Shown here: piece by piece, positions 1 to 6,339 of the stretch
Layout: the number at the start of each line of letters is the position of its first letter
Position numbering within the stretch: the stretch's first letter is position 1
Source: Trueperaceae bacterium
GTDB taxonomy: Bacteria; Deinococcota; Deinococci; Deinococcales; Trueperaceae
Direction: 5' to 3'
Assembly: GCA_029210865.1 (NCBI GenBank)
Contig: JARGGE010000144.1
Coordinates: 1-6,968 of the forward strand
DNA length: 6,968 bases
Program-made: the position numbers and the translations under genes
Notes under the pieces: generated by a model
What the model was told of the DNA's origin: nothing
Seen by the model: only the letters and a program-made list of their open reading frames with translations
The model's database searches: none

Positions 1-8
1 AGCGTCAT
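1..8 (-). CDS. Start of a minus-strand gene that leaves the window (first codons only)
   Basis: The complement of positions 8-6 reads ATG, followed by ACG and then the window edge, so only Met-Thr can be seen. The start is inferred from the promoter: on the minus strand a TAGACT hexamer ends exactly 6 nt before this ATG, the same arrangement as three other genes in this window. No ribosome-binding sequence precedes it. The product is unknown. It would be divergently transcribed from the STAND/dehydrogenase unit and share its 120-bp intergenic region. Confidence 0.45.
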
Positions 9-14
9 GGCGCG

Positions 15-20
15 AGTCTA
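15..20 (-). promoter_or_regulatory. -10 box TAGACT of a leaderless minus-strand promoter
   Basis: The minus strand reads TAGACT, then six bases, then ATG at position 8. This spacing puts the transcription start on or beside the A of the ATG. No convincing -35 was found at 17-18 bp; an ATGACG lies about 21 bp upstream, which is too far to trust. Confidence 0.45.
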
Positions 21-116
21 CCAGCGCTCGACGACCGCCTTCGTCATCGAGACCCCCGTCGCGCACGCGAGCGGCACCGCGCCCCCAAGGTGTGTACTTC
101 GCGTGAAGCGAGGGCG

Positions 117-122
117 TAGAAT
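117..122 (+). promoter_or_regulatory. -10 box TAGAAT of a leaderless promoter for the STAND gene
   Basis: TAGAAT matches the TANNNT -10 consensus and ends 6 nt before the ATG at 129, so the mRNA should start at the initiation codon. The best -35 candidate is TGTACT at 93-98, with an 18-bp spacer and only three of six matches to TTGACA. A small inverted repeat, CTTC-GCGT-GAAG (98-109), lies inside the spacer and could be bound by a regulator, although it is short. The rest of 9-128 shows nothing else recognisable. Confidence 0.6.
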
Positions 123-128
123 CCTTGG

Positions 129-3100
129 ATGGCTGCCCCCAAGTCGACCCCGAGCGCCCCGCTGAGTCCATGGCGCGGCATCTTCGAGGCCGTGCGCGAG
201 AGCGTCGGCAGCGAGCGCGACAAGCACGGCGTGCTCGGCGGCATCAACTGGCTGCGGCATCGGATGGAGACCCGCGGCGCCAACCCGAACGTGGTGCGGA
301 ACATCATCTATCGCGACAAGGGGAAGCTGCCCGACAAGCGCGTGCTCTTCGAGATCCTCGACGAGCTCTGGCGCAGCCGCGGGCACGGCCCGCTGCGCTC
401 CCCGGAGCTCGAGGTTCTGCTCACACCTGGGAGCGGCAACGACCAGGAGGTCCTGCAACTGCTCGGACGCGAGAAGCGCCGCGCCTACCGCACGTTCGTG
501 CAGGCGGTGCGCTCGGGTGGGAGCCCGCGGCTCGTCGTGGTCGGCAAGCCCGGGAGCGGCAAGACCCTGTTGAGCGACTACATCCAGCAGGCGCTCGAGA
601 TCGCCCCGCCGGCGGCCGATCGGATCGTGCGGCTGGAGTTCTCGGGCACCGACCTGGCGACCTCCTTGGCGCGCCTGGGGGCGCGGCTGGGCGCGCCCAG
701 CGAGGTCCTCCAGGCGAAGCTGGTGCGCGTCGGCGCTTCGAGCGCCTTCGCCGTGCAGGCCGACGCTCAGGCCGACGTCGCACGCACGATCGTCGACGCC
801 GCCCGCGCCTTCGAAGGCCGCCAGGTGCTGCTGCTGCACGTCTCGCAAGCGCTCGGCGGCCAAGAGAGCCTGGGCCTTTCGCCGCTGCGCCTCAACACCC
901 CCGACGTCCCGCGCGTCTCGGCGGCGGAGTGGCTCTGGATCTTGCTCGTCGAACCGATGACGCGTCTGCCGGACACGTCGCTGCTCGTATCGATGGCCGA
1001 CCTGCCGTTGCGTGCGCAGCAGCGGCTCGGCGACTTCGAGGGGCCGGTGCGCCTGACGCCGCCGACCGCCGGCGAGGCGCGCCGCTTCGTGCGCGCCCGG
1101 CTCCCCAACGCCACCACGGCGCACCACGAGGAGATCGTGCAGCGGGCGGGGCGCTCGTTCGAGGAACTGCGGACGCTGACGCTGCTCGCCGAGATCCGCG
1201 AACCGGACGCCGACGTGGCGGAGGCCACGGCCGAGCAATCGGTCACGCAGCTCTCGCACCTGCTCGACACCTCGAGCGACGAGCGGCTGCGTGGCTTCCT
1301 GACGGCGCTCGCGGTGCTCTCGCTCCCCGATTTCACCTCCTTCCCACGCGGTGTCCTCGCCCAGGTCCGCCCGCTCGAGCACGGCGAGCTCTCGAACCTC
1401 GAAGGGGCCTTCCTCGACGTGGTGGCCGGACGGCGCGACGACGTGCGGTGCTTCTCGCGCCAACTCGCGCGGGCGCTGCGCGAACACCTCCAGGTGGGTC
1501 AGCCAGCGCGTTACCGGGAGCTCAACCGCCGTGCGGCCGCCGCGTACCACGCCGCGGCGGTGGCCGACCCGCAGGGTGAGACCGCCACCCGGTACCTCGC
1601 GCACCTGTTCGAAGCGCGCGACTGGGAGGCGTTGGCGTCGTGGATGCACGACCACCCGACGCAGCAGGCCCTCGTGCGGCGCCTGTGGCTCGCGGCGACG
1701 CAGGAGCTCGTCGACGGCCCGCGGCTCGAGCGCCTCGCGGTGGAGGTCGCCGGCCACTACGTCACGCTCGGCACGTACCAGCACCCCGACGTCCGCGACG
1801 CGTTCGCCGTCCTCGCCGCCTCGGCCGACGTCGACGCCCGCGCGTGGACCGTGCTCAAGCGCACCGAGGGCCTGACCCTGCGGGGCCAGTACGAAGCCGC
1901 GGCCGACCTCCTCGCCACCCTGCCCGACACGCGGGACGCGGTGCTGCGCGCCGAGGCCGCGCTGGCACGGGCGAGCATCGAACGCTGGCAGGGGCGCCTC
2001 GGCGCGGCCCACGCGTTGGTCGAGCGCGACGCGCTCGCGGCCCTCGACGACGCCCCACCGAGCGCCGACGCCGATGCCGTTCGCGCCAAGGCCGGCCTGT
2101 GGGCGGGCCTCATCGCCAAGGACGGCGGCGACCTCGACGGCGCGCTGGCCGCCTTCGACGCGATCCCGCGCGCGAACGACCTCGACGCGGCGCGGGTGGC
2201 GTTCCAACGCGGTGACGTCTTCATGAAGCTCGGCCATTTCGACCGCGCGCTGCGCGCGATGGACGCGGCCGTCACGCTGGCTCGGCGCTCCGAAGCGCTC
2301 GTCACCGAGCAGACCCGCTACCTGGCGCGACGCGGCACGGTGCACCGCCGCCTGGGCGACCTCGGCCGCGCCTTCGAGGACTTCGAAGAGGCGCGCCGGG
2401 TGCTGCTCACGGTCCGCCCCGACCCCGAGCGCCGCCGCGACGCCGGCGACGAGGCCGACCGCGATTTCTGGCTGGCCCGCGTCGACGACGAGCGGGGCCT
2501 AGCCGCCCTGGCGGCGGGACGCTTCGACGAGGCCCTGCTGGCGTTCGCCACCAACCTCGATCGCTTCGAGCGCTTCGCGGCGACGCAGCACGTCGACGCC
2601 ACGTACCGGCTGCTGCGCAGCCGGCTGCGCCTGGCTCTCGCCTACGGGTGCCGCGCGCTCGGCCAGCCGTTCCGGCGTCCCTTCGCCGTCTCCGCCGCGC
2701 TCGACGGCACCGGGCCCGACCTGCGCCACGCCCGCGCGCTCATCGAGGGCGTGCTCGCCCACGTCGACGCCCACCCCATGGGCGTTCGCTACGCGACCCT
2801 GACGCGCGAGACGCTGTTCGCCGGCAACCTGTTCGCGGCGGACGGGGCGACGTCGCTGGCGTACGCGGAGCGCGCGATCGCGAGCTCGCGCTACCCGTAC
2901 CAGCGCGCCCAAGCGCACGCACACGCCGCGCTCGGCGCGCTGCGCGGCCACGACGCCGACCTCGCCGAACGCTTCGTCGCCGAGGCGCGGAGCGCCCTCC
3001 TCGAGACGACCCGCGACGTCGCGCACGAGGAGCGCGGCGACCTGGAGCTCGACGCCTGGCTGATCGCGCTCGACGCCCTCGCCGCCGTGGACCACGGCGA

Positions 3101-3395
3101 CCTGGAGGAAGCGGCCGCGCGCCTCGCGAGCGGGCTCGTGCGCGTCGACCTGGGCCGCTACCAGGTGATGCTCCTCCACCAGTTCGGCTGCGCGATCGAG
3201 GAGCACGGTCTCGACAGCCGCGCCGCGGCGGACCTGCTGGCGGCACGCACACCGCTCGCCGTCGGCGAGCTGCTCGGTGCGCTGCGCCTGGCCGATGCCC
3301 TCGTGGCCGGCTGGTCGCGGCGCCCCGCGCCGATGGCGCCCTCCGGAGCGGCGGCGGGCGAAGGACGCGGCGACCTGGAAGGGGTGGCGGCATGA
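129..3395 (+). CDS. STAND-like P-loop ATPase with putative N-terminal HTH and C-terminal TPR array
   Basis: Predicted 1088-residue cytoplasmic protein, no signal peptide or membrane segment. Residues 36-90 form a short helical unit resembling an HTH, with a possible recognition helix at about 52-66 (NPNVVRNIIYRDKGK). A clear Walker A, GKPGSGKT, lies at 139-146. The Walker B position (231-240, RQVLLLHVSQ) has His where Asp is expected. Residues 283-294 match the sensor-1 strand but lack its Arg. Residues about 385-455 resemble the winged helix that follows the NTPase in STAND proteins. From about 579 to 1007 there are at least eight TPR-like helical pairs, for example 688-720, 729-760 and 781-814. 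Known STAND proteins (MalT, AfsR, Avs types) switch state on nucleotide and ligand binding, with repeats sensing the ligand. I infer a signal-sensing regulator; the ligand is unknown, and apart from the HTH-like N-terminus no effector domain is recognisable. The ATG at 129 is chosen because TAGAAT sits 6 nt upstream. Confidence 0.8.
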   Translation: MAAPKSTPSAPLSPWRGIFEAVRESVGSERDKHGVLGGINWLRHRMETRGANPNVVRNIIYRDKGKLPDKRVLFEILDELWRSRGHGPLRSPELEVLLTPGSGNDQEVLQLLGREKRRAYRTFVQAVRSGGSPRLVVVGKPGSGKTLLSDYIQQALEIAPPAADRIVRLEFSGTDLATSLARLGARLGAPSEVLQAKLVRVGASSAFAVQADAQADVARTIVDAARAFEGRQVLLLHVSQALGGQESLGLSPLRLNTPDVPRVSAAEWLWILLVEPMTRLPDTSLLVSMADLPLRAQQRLGDFEGPVRLTPPTAGEARRFVRARLPNATTAHHEEIVQRAGRSFEELRTLTLLAEIREPDADVAEATAEQSVTQLSHLLDTSSDERLRGFLTALAVLSLPDFTSFPRGVLAQVRPLEHGELSNLEGAFLDVVAGRRDDVRCFSRQLARALREHLQVGQPARYRELNRRAAAAYHAAAVADPQGETATRYLAHLFEARDWEALASWMHDHPTQQALVRRLWLAATQELVDGPRLERLAVEVAGHYVTLGTYQHPDVRDAFAVLAASADVDARAWTVLKRTEGLTLRGQYEAAADLLATLPDTRDAVLRAEAALARASIERWQGRLGAAHALVERDALAALDDAPPSADADAVRAKAGLWAGLIAKDGGDLDGALAAFDAIPRANDLDAARVAFQRGDVFMKLGHFDRALRAMDAAVTLARRSEALVTEQTRYLARRGTVHRRLGDLGRAFEDFEEARRVLLTVRPDPERRRDAGDEADRDFWLARVDDERGLAALAAGRFDEALLAFATNLDRFERFAATQHVDATYRLLRSRLRLALAYGCRALGQPFRRPFAVSAALDGTGPDLRHARALIEGVLAHVDAHPMGVRYATLTRETLFAGNLFAADGATSLAYAERAIASSRYPYQRAQAHAHAALGALRGHDADLAERFVAEARSALLETTRDVAHEERGDLELDAWLIALDALAAVDHGDLEEAAARLASGLVRVDLGRYQVMLLHQFGCAIEEHGLDSRAAADLLAARTPLAVGELLGALRLADALVAGWSRRPAPMAPSGAAAGEGRGDLEGVAA
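3377..3384 (+). promoter_or_regulatory. Ribosome-binding site of the dehydrogenase gene
   Basis: GGAAGGGG lies inside the end of the STAND gene, 7 nt before the ATG at 3392. It supports that start and reinitiation after the overlapping TGA. The same core (GGAAGGGGAG) precedes slyD. Confidence 0.6.
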
Positions 3396-4279
3396 GGGTG
3401 GGGTTCATCGGACTGGGCACGATGGGTGCGGCGATGGCGCGACGCCTGGTCGACGCGGGCCACGAGGTGGCGGTGCACAACCGCACCCGCGAGCGCGAGG
3501 CGCCGCTCACGGCCGCGGGTGCTCGCGCGGCCGCGCACCCGGCGGCGGCGGCGCGCGGCGCCTCGATCGTCGTGGTCATGGTCTCGGACACCCCGAACGT
3601 CGAACAGGTCGTGTTCGGGTCCGACGGCGTCGCCGAGGGCATCGAGGACGGTGCGCTGCTCGTCGACATGAGCACGATCGCCCCCGAGGCGACGCGCGGC
3701 TTCGCCGAGCGCGTGGCCGCGCGGGGCGCCCGCTGGCTCGACGCCCCGGTCTCCGGAGGGAGCGAAGGGGCCAAGAACGGCACGCTATCGATCATGGTCG
3801 GCGGCGAAGCCGATGACCTCGAGCGCGCCCGCCCGCTGCTCGAGGTGCTCGGATCGACGATCACCCACGTCGGGCCCACCGGCTCGGGGCAGCTCGCCAA
3901 GGCGATGAACCAGGTCGTGATCGCGGGCACCTACGCCGCCGTGGCCGAGGGGATCGTCCTGGGCCTCAAGGCGGGCATCGACGTCGACGCGGCGCTGCGG
4001 GCGCTCGCCGGCGGCGCCGCCGGTTCGTGGGGGCTCATCCACCGGGGACCGAACGTCGTGCGCAACGACTACCCGCTCGGCTTCCGCGTCCGTCTGCACC
4101 GCAAGGACCTGGGGATCGCGCTCGACGCGGGGCGCTCGCTGGGCGTGCCGCTGCCCGTCGCGGCGCTCGTCGAGCAGTGGGAGACCGGCCTGATCGCGCG
4201 TGGTCACGGCGACGAGGACGTCTCGGCGATCGCCCGGGTCGTGCGCGAGCAAGCGGGGCTCGACGACCCCGAGGCGTGA
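3392..4279 (+). CDS. NAD(P)-dependent beta-hydroxyacid dehydrogenase (HIBADH / tartronate semialdehyde reductase family)
   Basis: Predicted 295-residue soluble oxidoreductase, the usual length for the family, which reversibly oxidises 3-hydroxy acids such as 3-hydroxyisobutyrate or glycerate to the semialdehyde. The N-terminal Rossmann fold opens with FIGLGTMG (5-12). The substrate-binding motif DAPVSGG is at 117-123. The catalytic segment GPTGSGQLAKAMN (161-173) carries the family's catalytic lysine, Lys170, and Asn173. A second conserved motif, KDLGIAL, starts at Lys238 in the all-helical C-terminal domain. After the second beta strand the sequence is N30-R31-T32; an Arg here is commonly linked to NADP preference, so NADPH use is inferred. 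The ATG overlaps the stop of the STAND gene (ATGA, 3392-3395), implying one transcript and coupled translation. The exact substrate cannot be told from sequence, so no symbol such as mmsB or garR is given. Confidence 0.92.
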   Translation: MRVGFIGLGTMGAAMARRLVDAGHEVAVHNRTREREAPLTAAGARAAAHPAAAARGASIVVVMVSDTPNVEQVVFGSDGVAEGIEDGALLVDMSTIAPEATRGFAERVAARGARWLDAPVSGGSEGAKNGTLSIMVGGEADDLERARPLLEVLGSTITHVGPTGSGQLAKAMNQVVIAGTYAAVAEGIVLGLKAGIDVDAALRALAGGAAGSWGLIHRGPNVVRNDYPLGFRVRLHRKDLGIALDAGRSLGVPLPVAALVEQWETGLIARGHGDEDVSAIARVVREQAGLDDPEA

Positions 4280-4295
4280 GTCTGCTTCACGGCGC

Positions 4296-4328
4296 GCCGC
4301 GAGGCGGCCCGCCCGGCCCTCAGGCCGG
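4296..4328. terminator. GC-rich hairpins in a convergent gap, candidate bidirectional terminator
   Basis: The dehydrogenase and methyltransferase genes converge with only 40 bp between stops. The main hairpin is CCGGCC (4313-4318), loop CTCA, GGCCGG (4323-4328); the methyltransferase stop codon (4320-4322) falls in its loop. A second hairpin, GCCGC-GAG-GCGGC, occupies 4296-4308. Neither has a T-tract on either side, so intrinsic termination is uncertain. The same 6-bp stem recurs between mreB and slyD. Confidence 0.4.
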
Positions 4329-5084
4329 CGTTCGACCTCGCGTTCGGACCGGCGCACGACCCGGCGCGACCGCGAACACCCACACGCGTGGCACCGCCGC
4401 CGAGGCCGGACGGCCGTCGGGGTACGCGACCACGTCGACCCGCGCGTAGCCGGCCGCGGTCAGCACCGAGCGCAGCTCGTCGGGGTCGTACGGGCGCTCC
4501 TCGTGGCGCTCGACGAAGGTGCCGTGCGGCGAGGCGCACCACGCGTCGACGACCGCGCGGCGCACGGCCGCGTCCCAGCGATGCACCCAGCGGTAGTGGA
4601 CCTCGCCTGCCCACCCCTCTGCCACGTCGGTCTCCCACAGGGCCTCGAGGCCGCGGGTGGTGTTCACGTCGAAGGCGAGGACGCCGCCAGGGTCGAGGGA
4701 CGCCCTCAGGTGGGTGGCGGCGCGCTCGAGGTCGCCGTCGCCGAGCAGGTTGTTGAGCGCGTCGAACACCGAGACCGCTAGCGAGAAGGTCCCGGGCAGC
4801 GGCGCGTCGCGCACGTCGCCGAGGACGAAGGGGACGTCGGGGAGCTTGGTCCGGGCGGCGGCGAGCATGTCGGCGGACGCGTCGAGCCCGACCACCTCGA
4901 AGCCGCGCTCGACGAGCGGGACGGTGGCGTTCCCGGTCCCGCAGCCGACGTCGAGGACCCGGCCCCCGCGCCAGCCGCGAGCCGTCGCCTCGCGAAGCGC
5001 GAAGGCGACCCAGTCGTCGTAGGGGACGTCCTGCATGATCGCGTCGTAGACCTGAGCGATCGCGGTGAACGGGGCTCGCTGCAT
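4320..5084 (-). CDS. Class I SAM-dependent methyltransferase, YqeM-like
   Basis: Predicted 254-residue cytoplasmic methyltransferase with a Rossmann-like fold. Motif I is VLDVGCGTGNATVPL (43-57), which binds SAM. The acidic residue ending strand 2 is Asp68 in GLDAS. Motif II includes GDVRDAPL (89-96) with Asp90 next to the adenine. Strand 4 is FSLAVSVFDALNNLL (100-114). The N-terminus (AIAQVYDAIMQDVPYDDW, 8-25) resembles the start of Bacillus subtilis YqeM-type proteins, which is why that subfamily is preferred over a generic Methyltransf_25 assignment. The substrate is not known for this group and cannot be deduced here. The last 15 or so residues are Arg/Pro-rich and probably disordered. 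The gene is monocistronic, convergent with the dehydrogenase and divergent from mreB. The ATG at 5084 is supported by a TAGCCT box 6 nt upstream; no Shine-Dalgarno sequence is present. Confidence 0.88.
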   Translation of the reverse strand: MQRAPFTAIAQVYDAIMQDVPYDDWVAFALREATARGWRGGRVLDVGCGTGNATVPLVERGFEVVGLDASADMLAAARTKLPDVPFVLGDVRDAPLPGTFSLAVSVFDALNNLLGDGDLERAATHLRASLDPGGVLAFDVNTTRGLEALWETDVAEGWAGEVHYRWVHRWDAAVRRAVVDAWCASPHGTFVERHEERPYDPDELRSVLTAAGYARVDVVAYPDGRPASAAVPRVWVFAVAPGRAPVRTRGRTPA

Positions 5085-5090
5085 CGCGCG

Positions 5091-5120
5091 AGGCTACCGC
5101 GCCCCGTCGGGCCGCGCCAA
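5091..5120 (-). promoter_or_regulatory. Leaderless promoter of the methyltransferase gene (TTGGCG-18-TAGCCT)
   Basis: On the minus strand a -35 TTGGCG (complement of 5115-5120, four of six matches to TTGACA) is followed by an 18-bp spacer and a -10 TAGCCT (complement of 5091-5096). Six bases separate the -10 from the ATG, so transcription should begin at the start codon. This is the best complete promoter among the leaderless set. An 11-bp palindrome, CGTGG-G-CCACG (5122-5132), lies just upstream of the -35 and might be an activator site. Confidence 0.6.
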
Positions 5121-5172
5121 TCGTGGGCCACGCTCACGTGCGTCCAACCTCGCCGCCCGTACCGTGCGGCAG

Positions 5173-5227
5173 CCTTGTCGGTGCGCTCCGCATCCCGCTG
5201 CCCCCCCCTGCGGAGCGCACCCCAAGG
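5173..5227. repeat. Large inverted repeat with a C8 loop between divergent genes
   Basis: GGTGCGCTCCGCA (5180-5192) and TGCGGAGCGCACC (5209-5221) are perfect 13-bp inverted copies around a 16-nt loop that ends in eight consecutive C (5201-5208). Outside them CCTTG (5173-5177) pairs with CAAGG (5223-5227) across a small 2/1 internal loop, giving an 18-bp stem in total. The pyrimidine-rich TCTTCTCT follows on the plus strand (5228-5235), so a plus-strand terminator is one reading. However, no plus-strand gene ends upstream, because the neighbouring methyltransferase is transcribed leftwards. Other readings are a REP-type repeat, a regulator binding site or cruciform for mreB, or a small structured RNA. 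GGCAGC at 5168-5173 could also pair with GCTGCC in the loop (5197-5202). The remainder of 5085-5292 holds the two promoters and nothing else recognised. Confidence 0.75.
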
Positions 5228-5279
5228 TCTTCTCTGGTCGCTTCGTCCAGCCCGGTCGGTTCCCCACCCCGCGCGGTGG

Positions 5280-5285
5280 TAGCGT
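5280..5285 (+). promoter_or_regulatory. mreB: -10 box TAGCGT of a leaderless promoter for mreB
   Basis: TAGCGT ends 7 nt before the ATG at 5293, nearly the same arrangement as the other leaderless starts here. The -35 region at 17-18 bp (around 5256-5262) matches TTGACA poorly, so the promoter may need an activator or rely on its -10. The box overlaps an in-frame GTG at 5284, which argues against that GTG as the start. Confidence 0.5.
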
Positions 5286-5292
5286 GGCCGGC

Positions 5293-6303
5293 ATGATCGG
5301 CGTCGACCTCGGCACCACCACGGTGCGCATCCACGTGAAAGGCAAGGGCGTCGTGCTCCGCGAGCCCGCGGTCATCGCGGTCCTCAAGGGGACCAGCGAC
5401 GTGAAGGCGGTCGGCGAAGAGGCCTACCGCATGCTCGGGCGCACGCCGGGCAACATCACCGCCGTCCGGCCGATGGCCGATGGCGTCATCGCCGACTACA
5501 CCCTCACCGAGAAGATGCTCAAGGCCTTCATCCGCAAGGTCCTGCAGGGACCGCAGCGCTTCCTGCGCCCGACCATCATGGTCTGCATCCCCAGTGGCAT
5601 CACCGAGGTGGAGAAGCGCGCCGTCGTCCAAGCCGTCCACGAGATCGGCGCGCGCAAGGCGCTCCTGATCGAGGAGCCGGTCGCCGGCGCGATCGGTGCG
5701 GGCATCGACATCGCCGAACCGATCGGCTCGATGGTCGTCGACATCGGCGGCGGCACCACCGACGTCGCGATGATCTCGATGGGCGGCATCGTCGTATCCA
5801 CGTCGCTGCGCGTCGCCGGCAACGTCTTCGATCGCGACCTGATGGCCTTCGTCAAGGCGAAGCACAACCTGCTCATCGGCGACCGCACCGCCGAGGAGGT
5901 CAAGCGCATCATCGGCGGCGCGATCGTCGCCTCCGGGGGCCCCATGCCCACCATGGAGGTGCGCGGCCGCGACGTGATCGACGGCATGCCCAAGACCGTG
6001 GAGGTCACCGCCGACGACGTGGTCGCCGCCCTGCGCCCCTCGCTCGACAAGATCGCCGCGGGCGTCCGCAAGGTGCTCGAGCAGTCGCCGCCGGAGCTCG
6101 TCTCCGACGTCATCGAGCGCGGGATCGTCCTGACCGGCGGCGGCGCCCAGCTGCGCGGCCTCGACGTCTTCCTTCAGCGCATCACGAACATCCCGGTCGC
6201 GATCGCGCCGAACCCCGAGGACTGCGTGGTGGTCGGCACGAGCAAGGCGCTCGACATGGCCCACCTGCTGCAGGACGCGCGCCAGACCTACGACCGGTAC
6301 TGA
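5293..6303 (+). CDS. mreB: Rod shape-determining protein MreB (bacterial actin)
   Basis: Predicted 336-residue actin-like ATPase. MreB polymers at the inner face of the membrane guide elongasome peptidoglycan synthesis and set rod width. The nucleotide-binding motifs are in order: phosphate 1 DLGTTT (5-10), the region with the putative catalytic Glu IEEPVAGAIGAG (126-137), phosphate 2 DIGGGTTD (150-157) and the adenosine motif TGGGAQLRGL (281-290). Other MreB hallmarks are MLGRTPGNI (47-55) and GVIADYTLTEKMLKAFIRKV (64-83). The N-terminus begins directly at the first strand and lacks the usual short membrane-targeting extension. Longer reading-frame extensions to 5284 or 5065 are less likely, because they overlap the -10 box or the inverted repeat. 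The gene stands alone: mreC and mreD are not downstream, and the next gene converges. It may therefore be a paralogue like Mbl rather than the mre-operon copy. Confidence 0.93.
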   Translation: MIGVDLGTTTVRIHVKGKGVVLREPAVIAVLKGTSDVKAVGEEAYRMLGRTPGNITAVRPMADGVIADYTLTEKMLKAFIRKVLQGPQRFLRPTIMVCIPSGITEVEKRAVVQAVHEIGARKALLIEEPVAGAIGAGIDIAEPIGSMVVDIGGGTTDVAMISMGGIVVSTSLRVAGNVFDRDLMAFVKAKHNLLIGDRTAEEVKRIIGGAIVASGGPMPTMEVRGRDVIDGMPKTVEVTADDVVAALRPSLDKIAAGVRKVLEQSPPELVSDVIERGIVLTGGGAQLRGLDVFLQRITNIPVAIAPNPEDCVVVGTSKALDMAHLLQDARQTYDRY

Positions 6304-6318
6304 CGCGCGCCGCTCCGA

Positions 6319-6338
6319 CCGGCCCGCGGCCGGCCGCG
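6319..6338. terminator. GC-rich hairpin between convergent mreB and slyD
   Basis: The 36-bp gap between the two stop codons contains CCGGCC (6319-6324), loop CGC, GGCCGG (6328-6333). It also contains an overlapping perfect 14-bp palindrome, CGCGGCCGGCCGCG (6325-6338). The hairpin could stop transcription from both sides, though only TT follows on the plus strand and there is no T-tract. Its stem is identical to that in the other convergent gap. Confidence 0.4.
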
Positions 6339-6339
6339 T

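Noticed and set aside
18..2345. A 775-codon open frame on the minus strand opposite the STAND gene
   Set aside because: Its composition is Arg/Ala/Glu/Val-rich without domains. The opposite strand carries a clear P-loop and TPR protein in a frame supported by a promoter. Long antisense frames are expected at this GC content.
129..3395. Antiphage (Avs-like) defence STAND protein
   Set aside because: There is no nuclease, protease, TIR or membrane effector domain, and the neighbours are housekeeping genes. Regulatory use is at least as likely.
2740..3930. A 396-codon minus-strand frame across the STAND/dehydrogenase junction
   Set aside because: It is Arg/Pro/Ser-rich without motifs and overlaps two well-supported genes. 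It is a shadow frame.
5122..5140. Palindromes CGTGG-G-CCACG and CACGTG upstream of the methyltransferase promoter
   Set aside because: They are short and likely by chance in GC-rich DNA. Noted as a possible operator but not called as a separate feature.
5065..5292. N-terminal extension of mreB starting at 5065
   Set aside because: It would overlap the start of the methyltransferase gene, read through the large inverted repeat and add 76 residues foreign to MreB. The ATG at 5293 has a leaderless promoter.
5134..6264. A 376-codon minus-strand frame opposite mreB
   Set aside because: It is Asp/His/Ala-rich low-complexity translation, the usual shadow of a high-GC gene. The plus strand encodes unmistakable MreB.
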